DNA from: Caballeronia calidae
Lineage (GTDB): Bacteria > Pseudomonadota > Gammaproteobacteria > Burkholderiales > Burkholderiaceae
Length of the DNA stretch: 64,000 nucleotides
Direction of reading: 5' to 3'
Assembly (NCBI RefSeq): GCF_900044055.2
Contig: NZ_FCOX02000001.1
Coordinates: 124,001-188,000 of the forward strand
Shown here: piece by piece, positions 36,074 to 45,256 of the stretch
How positions within the stretch are numbered: position 1 is the stretch's first letter
Layout of the letters: every line of letters starts with the position of its first letter
Position numbers and translations under genes: made by a program
Notes under the pieces: generated by a model
Databases searched by the model: none
What the model saw: only the letters and a program-made list of their open reading frames with translations
What the model was told of the DNA's origin: nothing

Positions 36074-37074
36074 GCGGCGTTCTCCCCGAGCTTGACGATG
36101 CGCTTCTCGCGCCACGAAAGCGTCGCGGCTTCGGCGAGCTCCAGCGCCTTGAGACCGTCCGCGACCGTCGTGCGGACCGGCTTGCCGTTATTGACCGCAT
36201 CGAAGAAATGCGCGATCTCCGCTGCATACGCCGCGCGATAGCGTTCGAGGAAGAACGCCTCGGGAACGTCGTTCGACACGGCCGTCTTCGCATACGACGT
36301 GACTTCGGTCGGCCGCACATTGCCCGCCTGCAGCATGCCGAGACTGCCGAGCAATTCGAAGCGCTGATCGTAGCCATACGCCGCGCGCCGCGCCGTGTTG
36401 ATCTGGCACAGACGCCCGCGCTTCGTGCGGATCGTCACCGCGGTCGAATCGATATCGCCCGCATCGGCGATGGCCGGATCGGAGAGGCAACTGCCCGTCG
36501 CGTGCAGCGTGTCGGCTTCGTCATCGAGAATCCAGCGGAAGATATCGAAATCGTGGATCAGCATGTCCTTGAAGATGCCGCCCGAATGCCGGATGTACTC
36601 CACCGGCGGCGCGCCCGGATCGCGGCTCGTGACGATCAGCATTTCCGGATCGCCGATTTCGCCCGCATCGATGCGCGTCTTCAACGCGGAAAACGTCGGA
36701 TCGAAGCGGCGCTGAAAGCCGATCATGCAGACCACGCCCGCATTCGCCACCGCATCCGCGCAGGCGCGCGCACGCTCGATCGTGAGATCCACAGGCTTCT
36801 CGCAGAAGACATGCTTCTTCTGCGCCGCCGACGCCAGAATCAGATCCGCATGCGTATCCGTGCTCGAACATACGACTGTCGCGCCGACGGAGGCATCGCC
36901 CATCGCGCCATCGACATCGGCGACTTGCGCGCCATACAGAGCAGCCAATGCGGAAGCCGCATCGCGATTCACATCGACGACATATTTCAAACGCACGCCC
37001 GGCTGCCGCGCGAGATTGGCCGCGTGAATCTTGCCGATGCGCCCCGCTCCGAACACCGCCACATCAATCGTCAT
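36070..37074 (-). CDS. iolG: myo-Inositol 2-dehydrogenase
   Basis: Gfo/Idh/MocA family, 334 residues: IDVAVFGAGRIGKIHAANLA, KKHVFCEKPVDLT, GFQRRFDPTFSALK and DMLIHDFDIFRWIL, the last two holding the catalytic Asp and His. IolG oxidises myo-inositol to 2-keto-myo-inositol with NAD, the first catabolic step. It overlaps the RpiR regulator by 11 bases (start 37074) and the second dehydrogenase by 4, so the three are one minus-strand operon divergent from transport and iolCD. Confidence 0.92.
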   Translation of the reverse strand: MTIDVAVFGAGRIGKIHAANLARQPGVRLKYVVDVNRDAASALAALYGAQVADVDGAMGDASVGATVVCSSTDTHADLILASAAQKKHVFCEKPVDLTIERARACADAVANAGVVCMIGFQRRFDPTFSALKTRIDAGEIGDPEMLIVTSRDPGAPPVEYIRHSGGIFKDMLIHDFDIFRWILDDEADTLHATGSCLSDPAIADAGDIDSTAVTIRTKRGRLCQINTARRAAYGYDQRFELLGSLGMLQAGNVRPTEVTSYAKTAVSNDVPEAFFLERYRAAYAAEIAHFFDAVNNGKPVRTTVADGLKALELAEAATLSWREKRIVKLGENAA

Positions 37075-37942
37075 AGCCACCTGTCTCCTTGGATTCCTCA
37101 ACGTTCAACTCGAGCCGGTACGCGAGCGCGATGAACAACGCCTGGCACAGGCAAATGGTGCTCGTGAGCGAACGGAACGCGAACGCGCTGCCCTCCTTCA
37201 CGAACAGACTCGCGCTCGCGTGACGCGCGAGCGGCGAAAGCTGGCTATCGGTGATGACGAGGGTCTTCGCGCCGTGATGCTGCGCGGCGCGCACGCAGTA
37301 TTGCGTCTCCTTGCCGTAGGGCGCGAAGCTGATCGCGACCACCACGTCCCCCTTCTTCACGCTGCGGACCTGCTCGCGGAACATGCCGCCGAAGCCCGAG
37401 ATCAGATGCACGCGCTTCTTCGTGTGCTGCAATGCATAGACGATGTAGCTCGCCACCGCGAACGAACGCCGCACGCCGATCACATAGATGTTCTCCGCCT
37501 GCGACAGCATCTCGACAGCGGCTTCGAACTGCACGTCGTCGAGACCGGCTTCGAGCTCGTCGAGACCCGTTCGGCTCGCCGCGATGAATTCGCGCGCCAC
37601 CGATACGCCCGACGCCTCGCCCGCCTTCTCATCGATGAGCTTGCGGATGCGCTGCTGATAACTCTGCTGCGAGCCGCCGCCGCCCGCGTACGCCTGGCGG
37701 AACACGGCCTGCAGGTCCGAGAAGCCGGAAAAGCCGAAGCGCTGCGCAAAGCGCACGACCGCCGACGCGTGCACGCCGCACGCGTTCGCGATATCGCTCG
37801 TGCGATCCATCATCACGCTCTGGCGATGCTGCTCGATATACGTCGCGACGCTCTTCAACTGGCGCGGCAGCGAGTCGTACGCGTCGGTGATCCGCTGCAT
37901 CAGTTCGTCGACGCTTTGGACTTCGGTGCTGGTGTCATCCAT
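37064..37942 (-). CDS. iolR: MurR/RpiR-family regulator of the inositol genes (IolR-like)
   Basis: The 292-residue protein has an N-terminal RpiR helix-turn-helix (LPRQLKSVATYIEQHRQSVMM, TSDIANACGVHASAVVRFAQRFGFSGF) and a C-terminal SIS sugar-phosphate domain (ENIYVIGVRRSFAVASYIVYAL, KKGDVVVAISFAPYGKETQ). RpiR-type IolR proteins repress iol genes until a phosphorylated intermediate of the pathway binds the SIS domain. It sits at the head of the divergent cluster, with its operator in the same gap. Confidence 0.9.
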   Translation of the reverse strand: MDDTSTEVQSVDELMQRITDAYDSLPRQLKSVATYIEQHRQSVMMDRTSDIANACGVHASAVVRFAQRFGFSGFSDLQAVFRQAYAGGGGSQQSYQQRIRKLIDEKAGEASGVSVAREFIAASRTGLDELEAGLDDVQFEAAVEMLSQAENIYVIGVRRSFAVASYIVYALQHTKKRVHLISGFGGMFREQVRSVKKGDVVVAISFAPYGKETQYCVRAAQHHGAKTLVITDSQLSPLARHASASLFVKEGSAFAFRSLTSTICLCQALFIALAYRLELNVEESKETGGYDD

Positions 37943-38013
37943 TTCGATGCTCGTCTGTTGCGCGCTCCGTGACGAGCGCCGTGGAACCGATTATAGGAAG
38001 GCGGCAAGCAAAT

Positions 38014-38029
38014 TGGAATGTATTTTCCA
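38014..38029. promoter_or_regulatory. IolR-type operator
   Basis: TGGAA-TGTATT-TTCCA is an inverted repeat containing GGAA-N6-TTCC, the half-site arrangement described for RpiR-type IolR of alphaproteobacterial inositol regulons. It lies in the 216-base gap between the regulator and the transporter genes, where it can act on both promoters. No second complete copy was found in the gap. Confidence 0.7.
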
Positions 38030-38158
38030 TTTATCGCACGCATAAAATTTCTATTGCAGACGCTCGAAAACTGACCTACTCTTGGTCCTGAGCACGACAC
38101 ACCACGTGCCGGCTCGCGAAAACATCACACCAAACAACAACCGAGATAGGTGGAGACA

Positions 38159-39211
38159 ATGACCATTTGCAACGGTCGGGCGGCGCTGCGCGCGCTGGTG
38201 GCTGCGGCTGCGTTGTGCAGCGCGGCGTTGATGACGGCGAGCCCCGCACACGCGGCGCCCGACGCGAAGTTCGTGCTGATCAGCCATGCGCCGGATTCGG
38301 ACTCGTGGTGGAACACCATCAAGAACGCGATCAAGCAGGCGGATGAAGACTTCAACGTGCAGACCGACTACCGCAATCCGCCGAACGGCGATATCGCGGA
38401 CATGTCGCGCCTGATCGAGCAGGCCGCCGCGCGCAACTACGACGGCGTCATCACCACCATCGCGGACTTCGACGTGCTGAAGAGCTCGATCAACAAGGTC
38501 ACCGCGAAGAAGATTCCGCTCGTCACGATCAACTCCGGCACCGAGGAACAGAGCGCGCAACTGGGCGCGATCATGCACGTCGGCCAGCCGGAATACGTCG
38601 CGGGCAAGGCGGCCGGAGAGAAGGCGAAGGCCGCGGGCATCAAGTCGTTCCTGTGCGTGAATCACATCGCGACGAATACGGTGTCGTTCGATCGCTGCCG
38701 CGGTTTCGCCGATGCGCTCGGCGTCGATTACAAGGCCGCGACGCTCGACTCGGGCCAGGACCCGACGGAGATTCAGTCGAAGGTCTCGGCGTTCCTGCGC
38801 AATCATCCGGACACGCAGGCGATCCTCACGCTCGGACCGACGCCCGCGTCCGCGACACTCAAAGCTGTCGCGCAAATGGGTCTGCAAAACAAGGTCTATT
38901 TCGTGACCTTCGACTTCTCGGACGACATCGCGAAGGCGATCAAGGACGGCACGATCAAGTTCGCGATCGATCAGCAGCCGTATCTGCAAGGTTATATCCC
39001 GGTGGCCGTGCTCGCGATCGTGAAGAAGGAACATACGACCGATCCCGCGAAGATCCGCCAGATTCTCGAAGCGAATCCGAAGTTCAAGGCGCGCCTCGAA
39101 ACCTACGGATTGCAGCCGTCGTATGGGCCCAAGAACATTCGTTCCGGCCCGGGTTTCATCACCAAAGAGAATCTCGACAAGGTCGTGAAGTACGCGGGTC
39201 AATATCGTTGA
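38159..39211 (+). CDS. Sugar ABC transporter substrate-binding protein (myo-inositol)
   Basis: Periplasmic binding protein of the ribose/inositol (CUT2, peripla_BP_4) class, 350 residues. Signal peptide with cleavage after PAHA (about residue 32). The mature part starts DAKFVLISHAPDSDSWWNTIKNAIKQA, with the pattern of IatA/IbpA-like inositol binders, and contains ILTLGPTPASATLKA and FDFSDDIAKAI. Start 38159 follows an AGGTGGAG Shine-Dalgarno; a GTG nine bases earlier is less likely. Ligand inferred from context. Confidence 0.88.
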   Translation: MTICNGRAALRALVAAAALCSAALMTASPAHAAPDAKFVLISHAPDSDSWWNTIKNAIKQADEDFNVQTDYRNPPNGDIADMSRLIEQAAARNYDGVITTIADFDVLKSSINKVTAKKIPLVTINSGTEEQSAQLGAIMHVGQPEYVAGKAAGEKAKAAGIKSFLCVNHIATNTVSFDRCRGFADALGVDYKAATLDSGQDPTEIQSKVSAFLRNHPDTQAILTLGPTPASATLKAVAQMGLQNKVYFVTFDFSDDIAKAIKDGTIKFAIDQQPYLQGYIPVAVLAIVKKEHTTDPAKIRQILEANPKFKARLETYGLQPSYGPKNIRSGPGFITKENLDKVVKYAGQYR

Positions 39212-39229
39212 TCGCGGCATGATCTTTTT

Positions 39230-39267
39230 CGGGCGGTTCGAAAGCTCTCGATAAACCGCCCGCTTTT
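39230..39267 (+). terminator. Intercistronic terminator/attenuator between binding protein and permease
   Basis: GGGCGGTT (39231-39238) pairs with AACCGCCC (39254-39261), followed by GCTTTT. A second hairpin, GCGTCCG-TTCG-CGGACGC, follows at 39291-39308. Such structures in ABC operons usually give excess binding protein over membrane components. Confidence 0.7.
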
Positions 39268-39372
39268 CTCAAGTCACCTGTGTCTTTACTGCGTCCGTTC
39301 GCGGACGCGGTAGGGACGCGCGCATCGCTACTGCATCGACCTTAAGTTCGTTTCAAGTCTCAAGGAGCCATC

Positions 39373-40539
39373 ATGGGCGTAGCCGGCAAGCATTACCCTC
39401 CTCACGTGAACCCCCAGCAGGACAACGCTGACGCACCTGACAAGGCAAAGCCCTCGGATGAGCGCGTACGCCAGCAATCGTGGTTCGGCCATTTGCTGAA
39501 TCGCCCGGAATTCGCGGCGATTTCCGGCACGGTGCTCGTATTCCTCGTGTTCGGTTTCGGCGCCGGTTCGTCGGGCATGTTCAATCTCGACGGCGTGATG
39601 AACTGGTCGCAGGTGGCCGCTTATCTCGGCCTGCTCGCGGTCGGCGCGTGTCTGTTGATGATCGCGGGTGAGTTCGACTTGTCCATCGGCTCGATGATCG
39701 GCTTCGCCGGCATGATGGTCGCGCTGCCCTCGGTCTATTTCCACTGGCCGATCTCGCTTTCGATTCTCTTTGCGTTCGTGATGTCGATGCTGCTCGGCGC
39801 ATTGAACGGCTATCTCGTGATGAGAACGCGTCTGCCATCGTTCATCGTCACGCTCGCGTTCCTGTTCATCCTGCGCGGTCTCACGCTCGCGCTGTCGATC
39901 ATGTTCGCGGATCGCACGATCATCTCCGGCGTGGGCGATCTCGCGCAGAACGATCCGATCGCCAACACGCTCTTTCATGGCGTCGCGTTCCATGGCGTGT
40001 TCACGTGGCTCGCGCACATGGGCATCGGCAAGCTGCTCGACAGCGGCGAGCCGCTCGTGCCGGGCATTCCGAAGGTCATCATCTGGTGGCTCGCGCTCGC
40101 GGCGGTCGGCGCGTTCGTGCTCGCCAAGACGCGCTACGGCAACTGGATTCTCGCGGTAGGCGGCGATGCGACCGCCGCAAAGAATGTCGGCGTGCCGGTG
40201 AAGCGCGTGAAGATTTCGCTGTTCGTGCTGACCGCGTTCTGCTCGTGCCTCTTCGCGGTGCTGCAAGTGTGCGATATCGGTTCGGCCGCGGCCGACCGTG
40301 GCCTGCAGAAGGAATTCGAAGCGATCATCGCGGCGGTCATCGGCGGCACCTTGCTGACGGGCGGTTACGGCTCGGTGGTCGGCGCGTGCTTCGGCGCATT
40401 GATCTTCGGCGTCGTACAGATCGGCATCACTTATACGAACGTCAGCTCGGACTGGTTCCGTGTGTTCCTCGGCGTGATGCTTCTGATCGCCGTGCTCTTC
40501 AATCACTACGTGCGCCGCCGCGTGTCCCAGGCTCAATGA
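39373..40539 (+). CDS. Sugar ABC transporter permease (inositol, CUT2 family)
   Basis: Integral membrane protein of 388 residues with a ~35-residue polar lead and ~9-10 helices, BPD_transp_2 type: [20 protein letters not shown] near residue 100 is the family signature, followed by [29 protein letters not shown] and [10 protein letters not shown]. It forms the translocation channel for the inositol transporter. AAGGAG Shine-Dalgarno. It lies 161 bases after the binding-protein gene, the gap holding two hairpins. Confidence 0.9.
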   Translation: MGVAGKHYPPHVNPQQDNADAPDKAKPSDERVRQQSWFGHLLNRPEFAAISGTVLVFLVFGFGAGSSGMFNLDGVMNWSQVAAYLGLLAVGACLLMIAGEFDLSIGSMIGFAGMMVALPSVYFHWPISLSILFAFVMSMLLGALNGYLVMRTRLPSFIVTLAFLFILRGLTLALSIMFADRTIISGVGDLAQNDPIANTLFHGVAFHGVFTWLAHMGIGKLLDSGEPLVPGIPKVIIWWLALAAVGAFVLAKTRYGNWILAVGGDATAAKNVGVPVKRVKISLFVLTAFCSCLFAVLQVCDIGSAAADRGLQKEFEAIIAAVIGGTLLTGGYGSVVGACFGALIFGVVQIGITYTNVSSDWFRVFLGVMLLIAVLFNHYVRRRVSQAQ

Positions 40540-40553
40540 GAGGAGAAACGATC

Positions 40554-41339
40554 ATGCAAGACGACAACATCCTCGCACTCGAAAACGTCAGCAAGTTTTT
40601 CGGCAAGGTGATCGCGCTCAACGGCGTCACCTTGCGCCTCAAGCGCGGCGAAGTGCATTGCCTGCTCGGCGATAACGGCGCGGGCAAGTCCACGCTCATC
40701 AAGACGCTCGCGGGCGTGCATCAGCCCTCTTCCGGCGACTATCTCGTCGATGGCAAGCCGGTGCATTTCGAATCGCCGAAGGAAGCGCTCGATCTCGGCA
40801 TCGCGACCGTGTACCAGGATCTCGCGCTCGTGCCCTTGCTTTCCGTCGCGCGCAATTTCTTCATGGGCCGCGAACCGCAGAAGAAGCGCTTCGGCATCAG
40901 CGTGATGGACCTCGATCTGGCCGCCGAAACGTCGCGCGCCAAGCTCGCGGAAATGGGCATCAACGTGCGCGATCCGCATCAGCCGATCGGCACGATGTCC
41001 GGCGGCGAGAAGCAATGCCTCGCGATCGCCCGCGCGATCCACTTCGGCGCGCGCGTGCTGATCCTCGACGAACCGACCGCCGCCCTCGGCGTGAAGCAGA
41101 GCTTCAACGTGCTGAAGCTGATTCACAAGGCGCGCGAGAAAGGCATCTCGGTGATCTTCATCACGCACAACGTGCATCACGCGTATCCGATCGGCGATTC
41201 CTTCACGCTGCTCAATCGCGGCCGCTCGATGGGCACGTACACGAAGGACACCATCAGCAAGAACGAAGTGCTCGACATGATGGCGGGCGGCGCCGAAATG
41301 CAGCAGATGATGAGCGAACTCGAAGGCGCGACGATCTGA
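40554..41339 (+). CDS. Sugar ABC transporter ATP-binding protein (single domain)
   Basis: ATPase of 261 residues: Walker [10 protein letters not shown] (about residue 43), Q-loop VYQDLALVP, signature MSGGEKQ (about residue 149), Walker [10 protein letters not shown], and H-loop IFITHNVHH. It is a single nucleotide-binding domain, FrcA-like, whereas many CUT2 transporters have ~500-residue double ATPases, so it probably works as a homodimer. AGAGGAG Shine-Dalgarno, 14 bases after the permease stop. Confidence 0.92.
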   Translation: MQDDNILALENVSKFFGKVIALNGVTLRLKRGEVHCLLGDNGAGKSTLIKTLAGVHQPSSGDYLVDGKPVHFESPKEALDLGIATVYQDLALVPLLSVARNFFMGREPQKKRFGISVMDLDLAAETSRAKLAEMGINVRDPHQPIGTMSGGEKQCLAIARAIHFGARVLILDEPTAALGVKQSFNVLKLIHKAREKGISVIFITHNVHHAYPIGDSFTLLNRGRSMGTYTKDTISKNEVLDMMAGGAEMQQMMSELEGATI

Positions 41340-41352
41340 GGACCTACAAGCC

Positions 41353-43353
41353 ATGCCAACATCCACCACCTCTCGTTTTGCATCGGACCGCGCGCGCGAT
41401 ATCGTGTGTCTCGGGCGCTTGGCCGTCGATCTGTATGCGCAGCAGGTCGGCGCGCGACTCGAAGACGTATCGACCTTCGCGAAGTATCTCGGCGGCTCGT
41501 CGGCGAACATCGCGTTCGGCTGCGCGCGGCTCGGGCTCAGATCGTCGATGCTCGCGCGCGTCGGCAACGATCACATGGGGCGCTTCCTCACGGAGACGCT
41601 CGAGCGCGAAGGCTGCGACGTGAGCCACGTGCGGATCGATCGCGAGCGCCTCACCGCGCTCGTGCTGCTCGGGCTCGAAGACCGCGATACGTTCCCGCTC
41701 GTGTTCTATCGCGAGAACTGCGCGGACATGGCTGTCGATGAAAGCGATTTCGATGAAGCGTATATCGCATCGTCGAAGGCATTGCTCATCACCGGCACGC
41801 ACTTCTCGACGGAGCAGGTCAATCGCACGAGCCGGCGCGCGCTGGAATATGCGCGGCGCAACGACGTGCGCACGATTCTCGACATCGACTATCGGCCGGT
41901 GCTGTGGGGTTTGACCGGCAAGGCCGATGGCGAGACGCGCTTCATCGCGGATGAAAGCGTGACCGCGCACTTGCAGCGCATTCTGCCGCTGATCGATCTC
42001 GTGATCGGCACGGAAGAAGAGTTTCGCATCGCGGGCGGCAAGGACCGTCTGATCGATGCGCTCGCGATGGTCCGCAAGGTGACGAGCGCGACGCTCGTCG
42101 TGAAGCGCGGGCCGCTCGGCTGCTCGATCATCGAAGGCACGGTGCCCGCTTCCATCGACGATGCGCCGATACATGGCGGCGTCGAAGTGGACGTGCTCAA
42201 CGTGCTCGGCGCGGGCGATGCGTTCGCGTCGGGCTTTCTCTCCGGATGGCTGCGCGACGAGCCGCTCGAAGCGTGCGCGCGCTCGGCGAATGCATGCGGC
42301 GCGCTCGTCGTGTCGCGGCACGGCTGCGCGCCCGCGATGCCCACGCCCGCCGAGCTCGATTACTTCCTCGCCGCGGCCAAGGATGATCCCGTGCGCATGC
42401 GCCGCCCCGATCGCGATGCGACGCTGGCGCGGCTGCATCGCGTGAGCCCGAGCCGCAGGCAATGGGACGAAGTGCTCGGCTTCGCGTTCGATCATCGCAA
42501 TCAGTTCTTCGATCTCGCGCAGCAGACCGGCGCGAGCGAGGCGCGCATATCGACGCTGAAGAACCTGTTCGTCGAAGCGGTCGCGCAGACCGAGGAAGAG
42601 CTTGGCCTCGCGGGACGCATCGGCGTGTTGATCGACGATCGATACGGTCAGGATGCATTGAATGCTGCGACGGGGCGCGGCTGGTGGGTCGGGCGTCCGG
42701 TGGAATTGCCGGGCTCGATGCCGCTCGTGTTCGATCATGGCCGCTCGATCGGCACGACGCTCGTTCAATGGCCGCGCGAACAGGTCGCGAAATGCCTCGT
42801 GCAGTATCACCCCGATCATCCGCATGACGTGCGTCTCGAACAGGAAGCGCAATTGCGCGCGCTCTACGATGCCGTGCAGGAAAGCGGCAATGAACTGCTG
42901 CTCGAAGTGATCGTGCCGAAGAACGGTCCGCCCGTCGAAGATGACACGGTGTATCGCGCGTTGAAGCGTCTGTACAACCTCGGCATCTACCCTGAATGGT
43001 GGAAGCTCGAACCGATGAGCGCGAAGCAATGGCAAGCCGTCGATGCGCTGATCGCCGAGCGCGATCCGTATTGCCGCGGCGTCGTGCTGCTCGGCTTGTC
43101 GGCGGCTGTCGAGCAACTGAGCGATGGCTTCAGGGCCGCCGCATCGTCGAAGACATGCAAGGGCTTCACGGTCGGGCGCACGATCTTTCATGAGCCGAGC
43201 CATGCGTGGCTCGCGGGCGAGATCGACGACCGCGAGTTGATCGCCCGCGTGCGCCGCACGTTCGAAGCATTGATCGGTGCGTGGCGCGCTGCGCGCGCAT
43301 CGCGCGACACATCCGCCGATTCCATTCACGCGAGACAGGAGCAGCCCGCATGA
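41353..43353 (+). CDS. iolC: Bifunctional 5-dehydro-2-deoxygluconokinase / DUF2090 (IolC-IolJ-like fusion)
   Basis: The 666-residue protein joins two pathway steps. Residues ~15-335 are a PfkB-family kinase (CLGRLAVDLYAQQVG, YLGGSSANIAFGCARLGL, GAGDAFASGFLSGW near residue 286 with the catalytic Asp) that phosphorylates 2-deoxy-5-keto-gluconate. Residues ~350-650 are DUF2090, which in this fused form is taken as the 2-deoxy-5-keto-6-phosphogluconate aldolase giving DHAP and malonate semialdehyde. The fusion is common in proteobacterial iol clusters. The stop overlaps the iolD start (ATGA). Confidence 0.92.
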   Translation: MPTSTTSRFASDRARDIVCLGRLAVDLYAQQVGARLEDVSTFAKYLGGSSANIAFGCARLGLRSSMLARVGNDHMGRFLTETLEREGCDVSHVRIDRERLTALVLLGLEDRDTFPLVFYRENCADMAVDESDFDEAYIASSKALLITGTHFSTEQVNRTSRRALEYARRNDVRTILDIDYRPVLWGLTGKADGETRFIADESVTAHLQRILPLIDLVIGTEEEFRIAGGKDRLIDALAMVRKVTSATLVVKRGPLGCSIIEGTVPASIDDAPIHGGVEVDVLNVLGAGDAFASGFLSGWLRDEPLEACARSANACGALVVSRHGCAPAMPTPAELDYFLAAAKDDPVRMRRPDRDATLARLHRVSPSRRQWDEVLGFAFDHRNQFFDLAQQTGASEARISTLKNLFVEAVAQTEEELGLAGRIGVLIDDRYGQDALNAATGRGWWVGRPVELPGSMPLVFDHGRSIGTTLVQWPREQVAKCLVQYHPDHPHDVRLEQEAQLRALYDAVQESGNELLLEVIVPKNGPPVEDDTVYRALKRLYNLGIYPEWWKLEPMSAKQWQAVDALIAERDPYCRGVVLLGLSAAVEQLSDGFRAAASSKTCKGFTVGRTIFHEPSHAWLAGEIDDRELIARVRRTFEALIGAWRAARASRDTSADSIHARQEQPA

Positions 43354-45233
43354 ACCAGCGCGCAACTCAATCCGAAACGGCAGTTGGCTCGACTGTTCGC
43401 CTGACCGCAGCGCAGGCCGTCGTGCGCTATCTCGCGGCGCTTCGCACGGAACATGGCGAGCCGCTGTTCGGCGGCGTGTTCGCGATCTTCGGGCATGGCA
43501 ATGTCGCGGGCATCGGCGAGGCGCTGTATCGATATCGCGATGACTTGCCGACGTATCGCGCGCACAACGAGCAGGCGATGGCGCATAGCGCGATCGCTTA
43601 TGCCAAGGCGCACATGCGCCGCCGCATGATGGCCGTGACGACGTCCATCGGCCCGGGCGCGACGAATCTCGTCACGGCCGCCGCGCTCGCGCATGTGAAC
43701 CGCTTGCCGGTGCTGTTGCTGCCGGGCGATATCTTCGTGTCGCGCGCGCCGGACCCGGTGCTGCAGCAAGTCGAGGATGGTCACGATGGCGGCGTGTCCG
43801 CGAACGATGCGTTGAAGGCGGTGTCGCGTTATTTCGATCGCATCGTGCATCCCGCGCAATTGCTGAGCGCATTGCCGCGTGCGATTCGCGTGCTGACCGA
43901 TGCGGCGACCTGCGGCCCCGTCACGCTCGCGTTGCCGCAGGACGTGCAGGCGATGGCCTTCGACTACCCTGCTTCGTTTTTCGAGCCGCGCGTCGTCGAG
44001 TTTCATGCGCCCTCGCCCGTGCCGCGCGAGATCGAGCGTGCTGCCGCGATGCTGCGTGAGGCGCGCGAGCCGCTCATCGTGTCGGGCGGCGGCGTGCTGT
44101 ACGGACTCGCGACCGATGCCTTGCGCAGGTTCGCGCACAAGCACGGCGTTCCTGTCGCCGAAACGCAGGCCGGCAAAGGCGCGCTCGCGTGGGACGATGC
44201 GTTGAACGTCGGCGGCATCGGCGTGACGGGCGGATCGGCTGCGAACGAACTTGCGCATGCGAGCGATTGCGTGCTCGCTGTCGGCACGCGTCTACAGGAT
44301 TTCACGACCGGCTCCAACACGCTCTTCGCGCAGGCGCAACTCGTCGCGATCAATGCCAATCCGTTCGATGCGTTGAAACGCAACGCCGTGGCCGTGCAGG
44401 CGGATGCCGCTCTCGCGCTCGATGTGCTCTCCGATGCGCTCGGCGACTGGCACGCCTCGCCGCAATGGACGACGCGCGCGCATCGGCTGGCGAACGATTG
44501 GCGCGAGACTGTTGCGCATGTGACGAACACGCCCGTCGGCGATGGCCTGTTGCCGCGCGAAGCCGATGTGATCGGTGCGGTGCAGCGTTCGGATGCCGAC
44601 TCGGCTGAGAACGATATCGTCGTGTGCGCGGCGGGGACGCTGCCTGCCGATTTGCAGAAGCTATGGCGCACGGGGAAGCCCGGAGGCTATCACGTCGAGT
44701 ATGGCTATTCGTGCATGGGCTATGAAGTCGCGGGCGGCCTCGGCGTGAAGCTTGCGCGGCCCGAGCGCGAGGTGATCGTGATCGTCGGGGACGGCAGCTA
44801 TCTCATGATGAACAGCGAGCTCGCGACGTCGGTGATGCTGGGCGCGAAGATCATCGTCGTGTTGCTCGACAATCGCGGGTTCGGGTGCATCAATCGCTTG
44901 CAGCAGGCTTGTGGCGGGGCGTCATTCAACAATCTCATCGAGGATTGCAGGCAAGGCGCGATCGGTGCGCCCGAGATCGATTTCGCGATGCATGCGCGGT
45001 CGCTCGGCGCTTTATCGGAGCATGTGTCGAGCATCGATGAGCTTCAAGCCGCGATGAAGCGCGCGCGGGCTGCTGATCGGAGCTACTTGATTTCTATCGA
45101 TACCGATGCCGCTCGGCCTACCGAGGAAGGTGGATGGTGGTGGGAAGTCGCCGTGCCGGAAGTTTCGGACCGCGCGGCGGTGGTTGTGGCTCGTGAGGCT
45201 TATGAGAAGGCTGTTGGGGCACGGGGGTTTTGA
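43350..45233 (+). CDS. iolD: 3D-(3,5/4)-trihydroxycyclohexane-1,2-dione hydrolase
   Basis: Thiamine diphosphate enzyme of 627 residues. The N-terminal PYR domain has YRAHNEQAMAHSAIAYAKAH with the catalytic Glu and TSIGPGATNLVTAAALAHVNRLPVLLLPGD; the C-terminal PP domain has the TPP motif GDGSYLMMNSELATSV...NRGFG (about residues 480-515). The end ..GWWWEVAVPEVS is typical of IolD. It hydrolyses the cyclic dione to 5-deoxy-glucuronate. It is the last gene of the operon; iolE and iolB do not follow. Confidence 0.94.
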   Translation: MNQRATQSETAVGSTVRLTAAQAVVRYLAALRTEHGEPLFGGVFAIFGHGNVAGIGEALYRYRDDLPTYRAHNEQAMAHSAIAYAKAHMRRRMMAVTTSIGPGATNLVTAAALAHVNRLPVLLLPGDIFVSRAPDPVLQQVEDGHDGGVSANDALKAVSRYFDRIVHPAQLLSALPRAIRVLTDAATCGPVTLALPQDVQAMAFDYPASFFEPRVVEFHAPSPVPREIERAAAMLREAREPLIVSGGGVLYGLATDALRRFAHKHGVPVAETQAGKGALAWDDALNVGGIGVTGGSAANELAHASDCVLAVGTRLQDFTTGSNTLFAQAQLVAINANPFDALKRNAVAVQADAALALDVLSDALGDWHASPQWTTRAHRLANDWRETVAHVTNTPVGDGLLPREADVIGAVQRSDADSAENDIVVCAAGTLPADLQKLWRTGKPGGYHVEYGYSCMGYEVAGGLGVKLARPEREVIVIVGDGSYLMMNSELATSVMLGAKIIVVLLDNRGFGCINRLQQACGGASFNNLIEDCRQGAIGAPEIDFAMHARSLGALSEHVSSIDELQAAMKRARAADRSYLISIDTDAARPTEEGGWWWEVAVPEVSDRAAVVVAREAYEKAVGARGF

Positions 45234-45256
45234 TTGAGGCTTCTATGGAATCCTGC

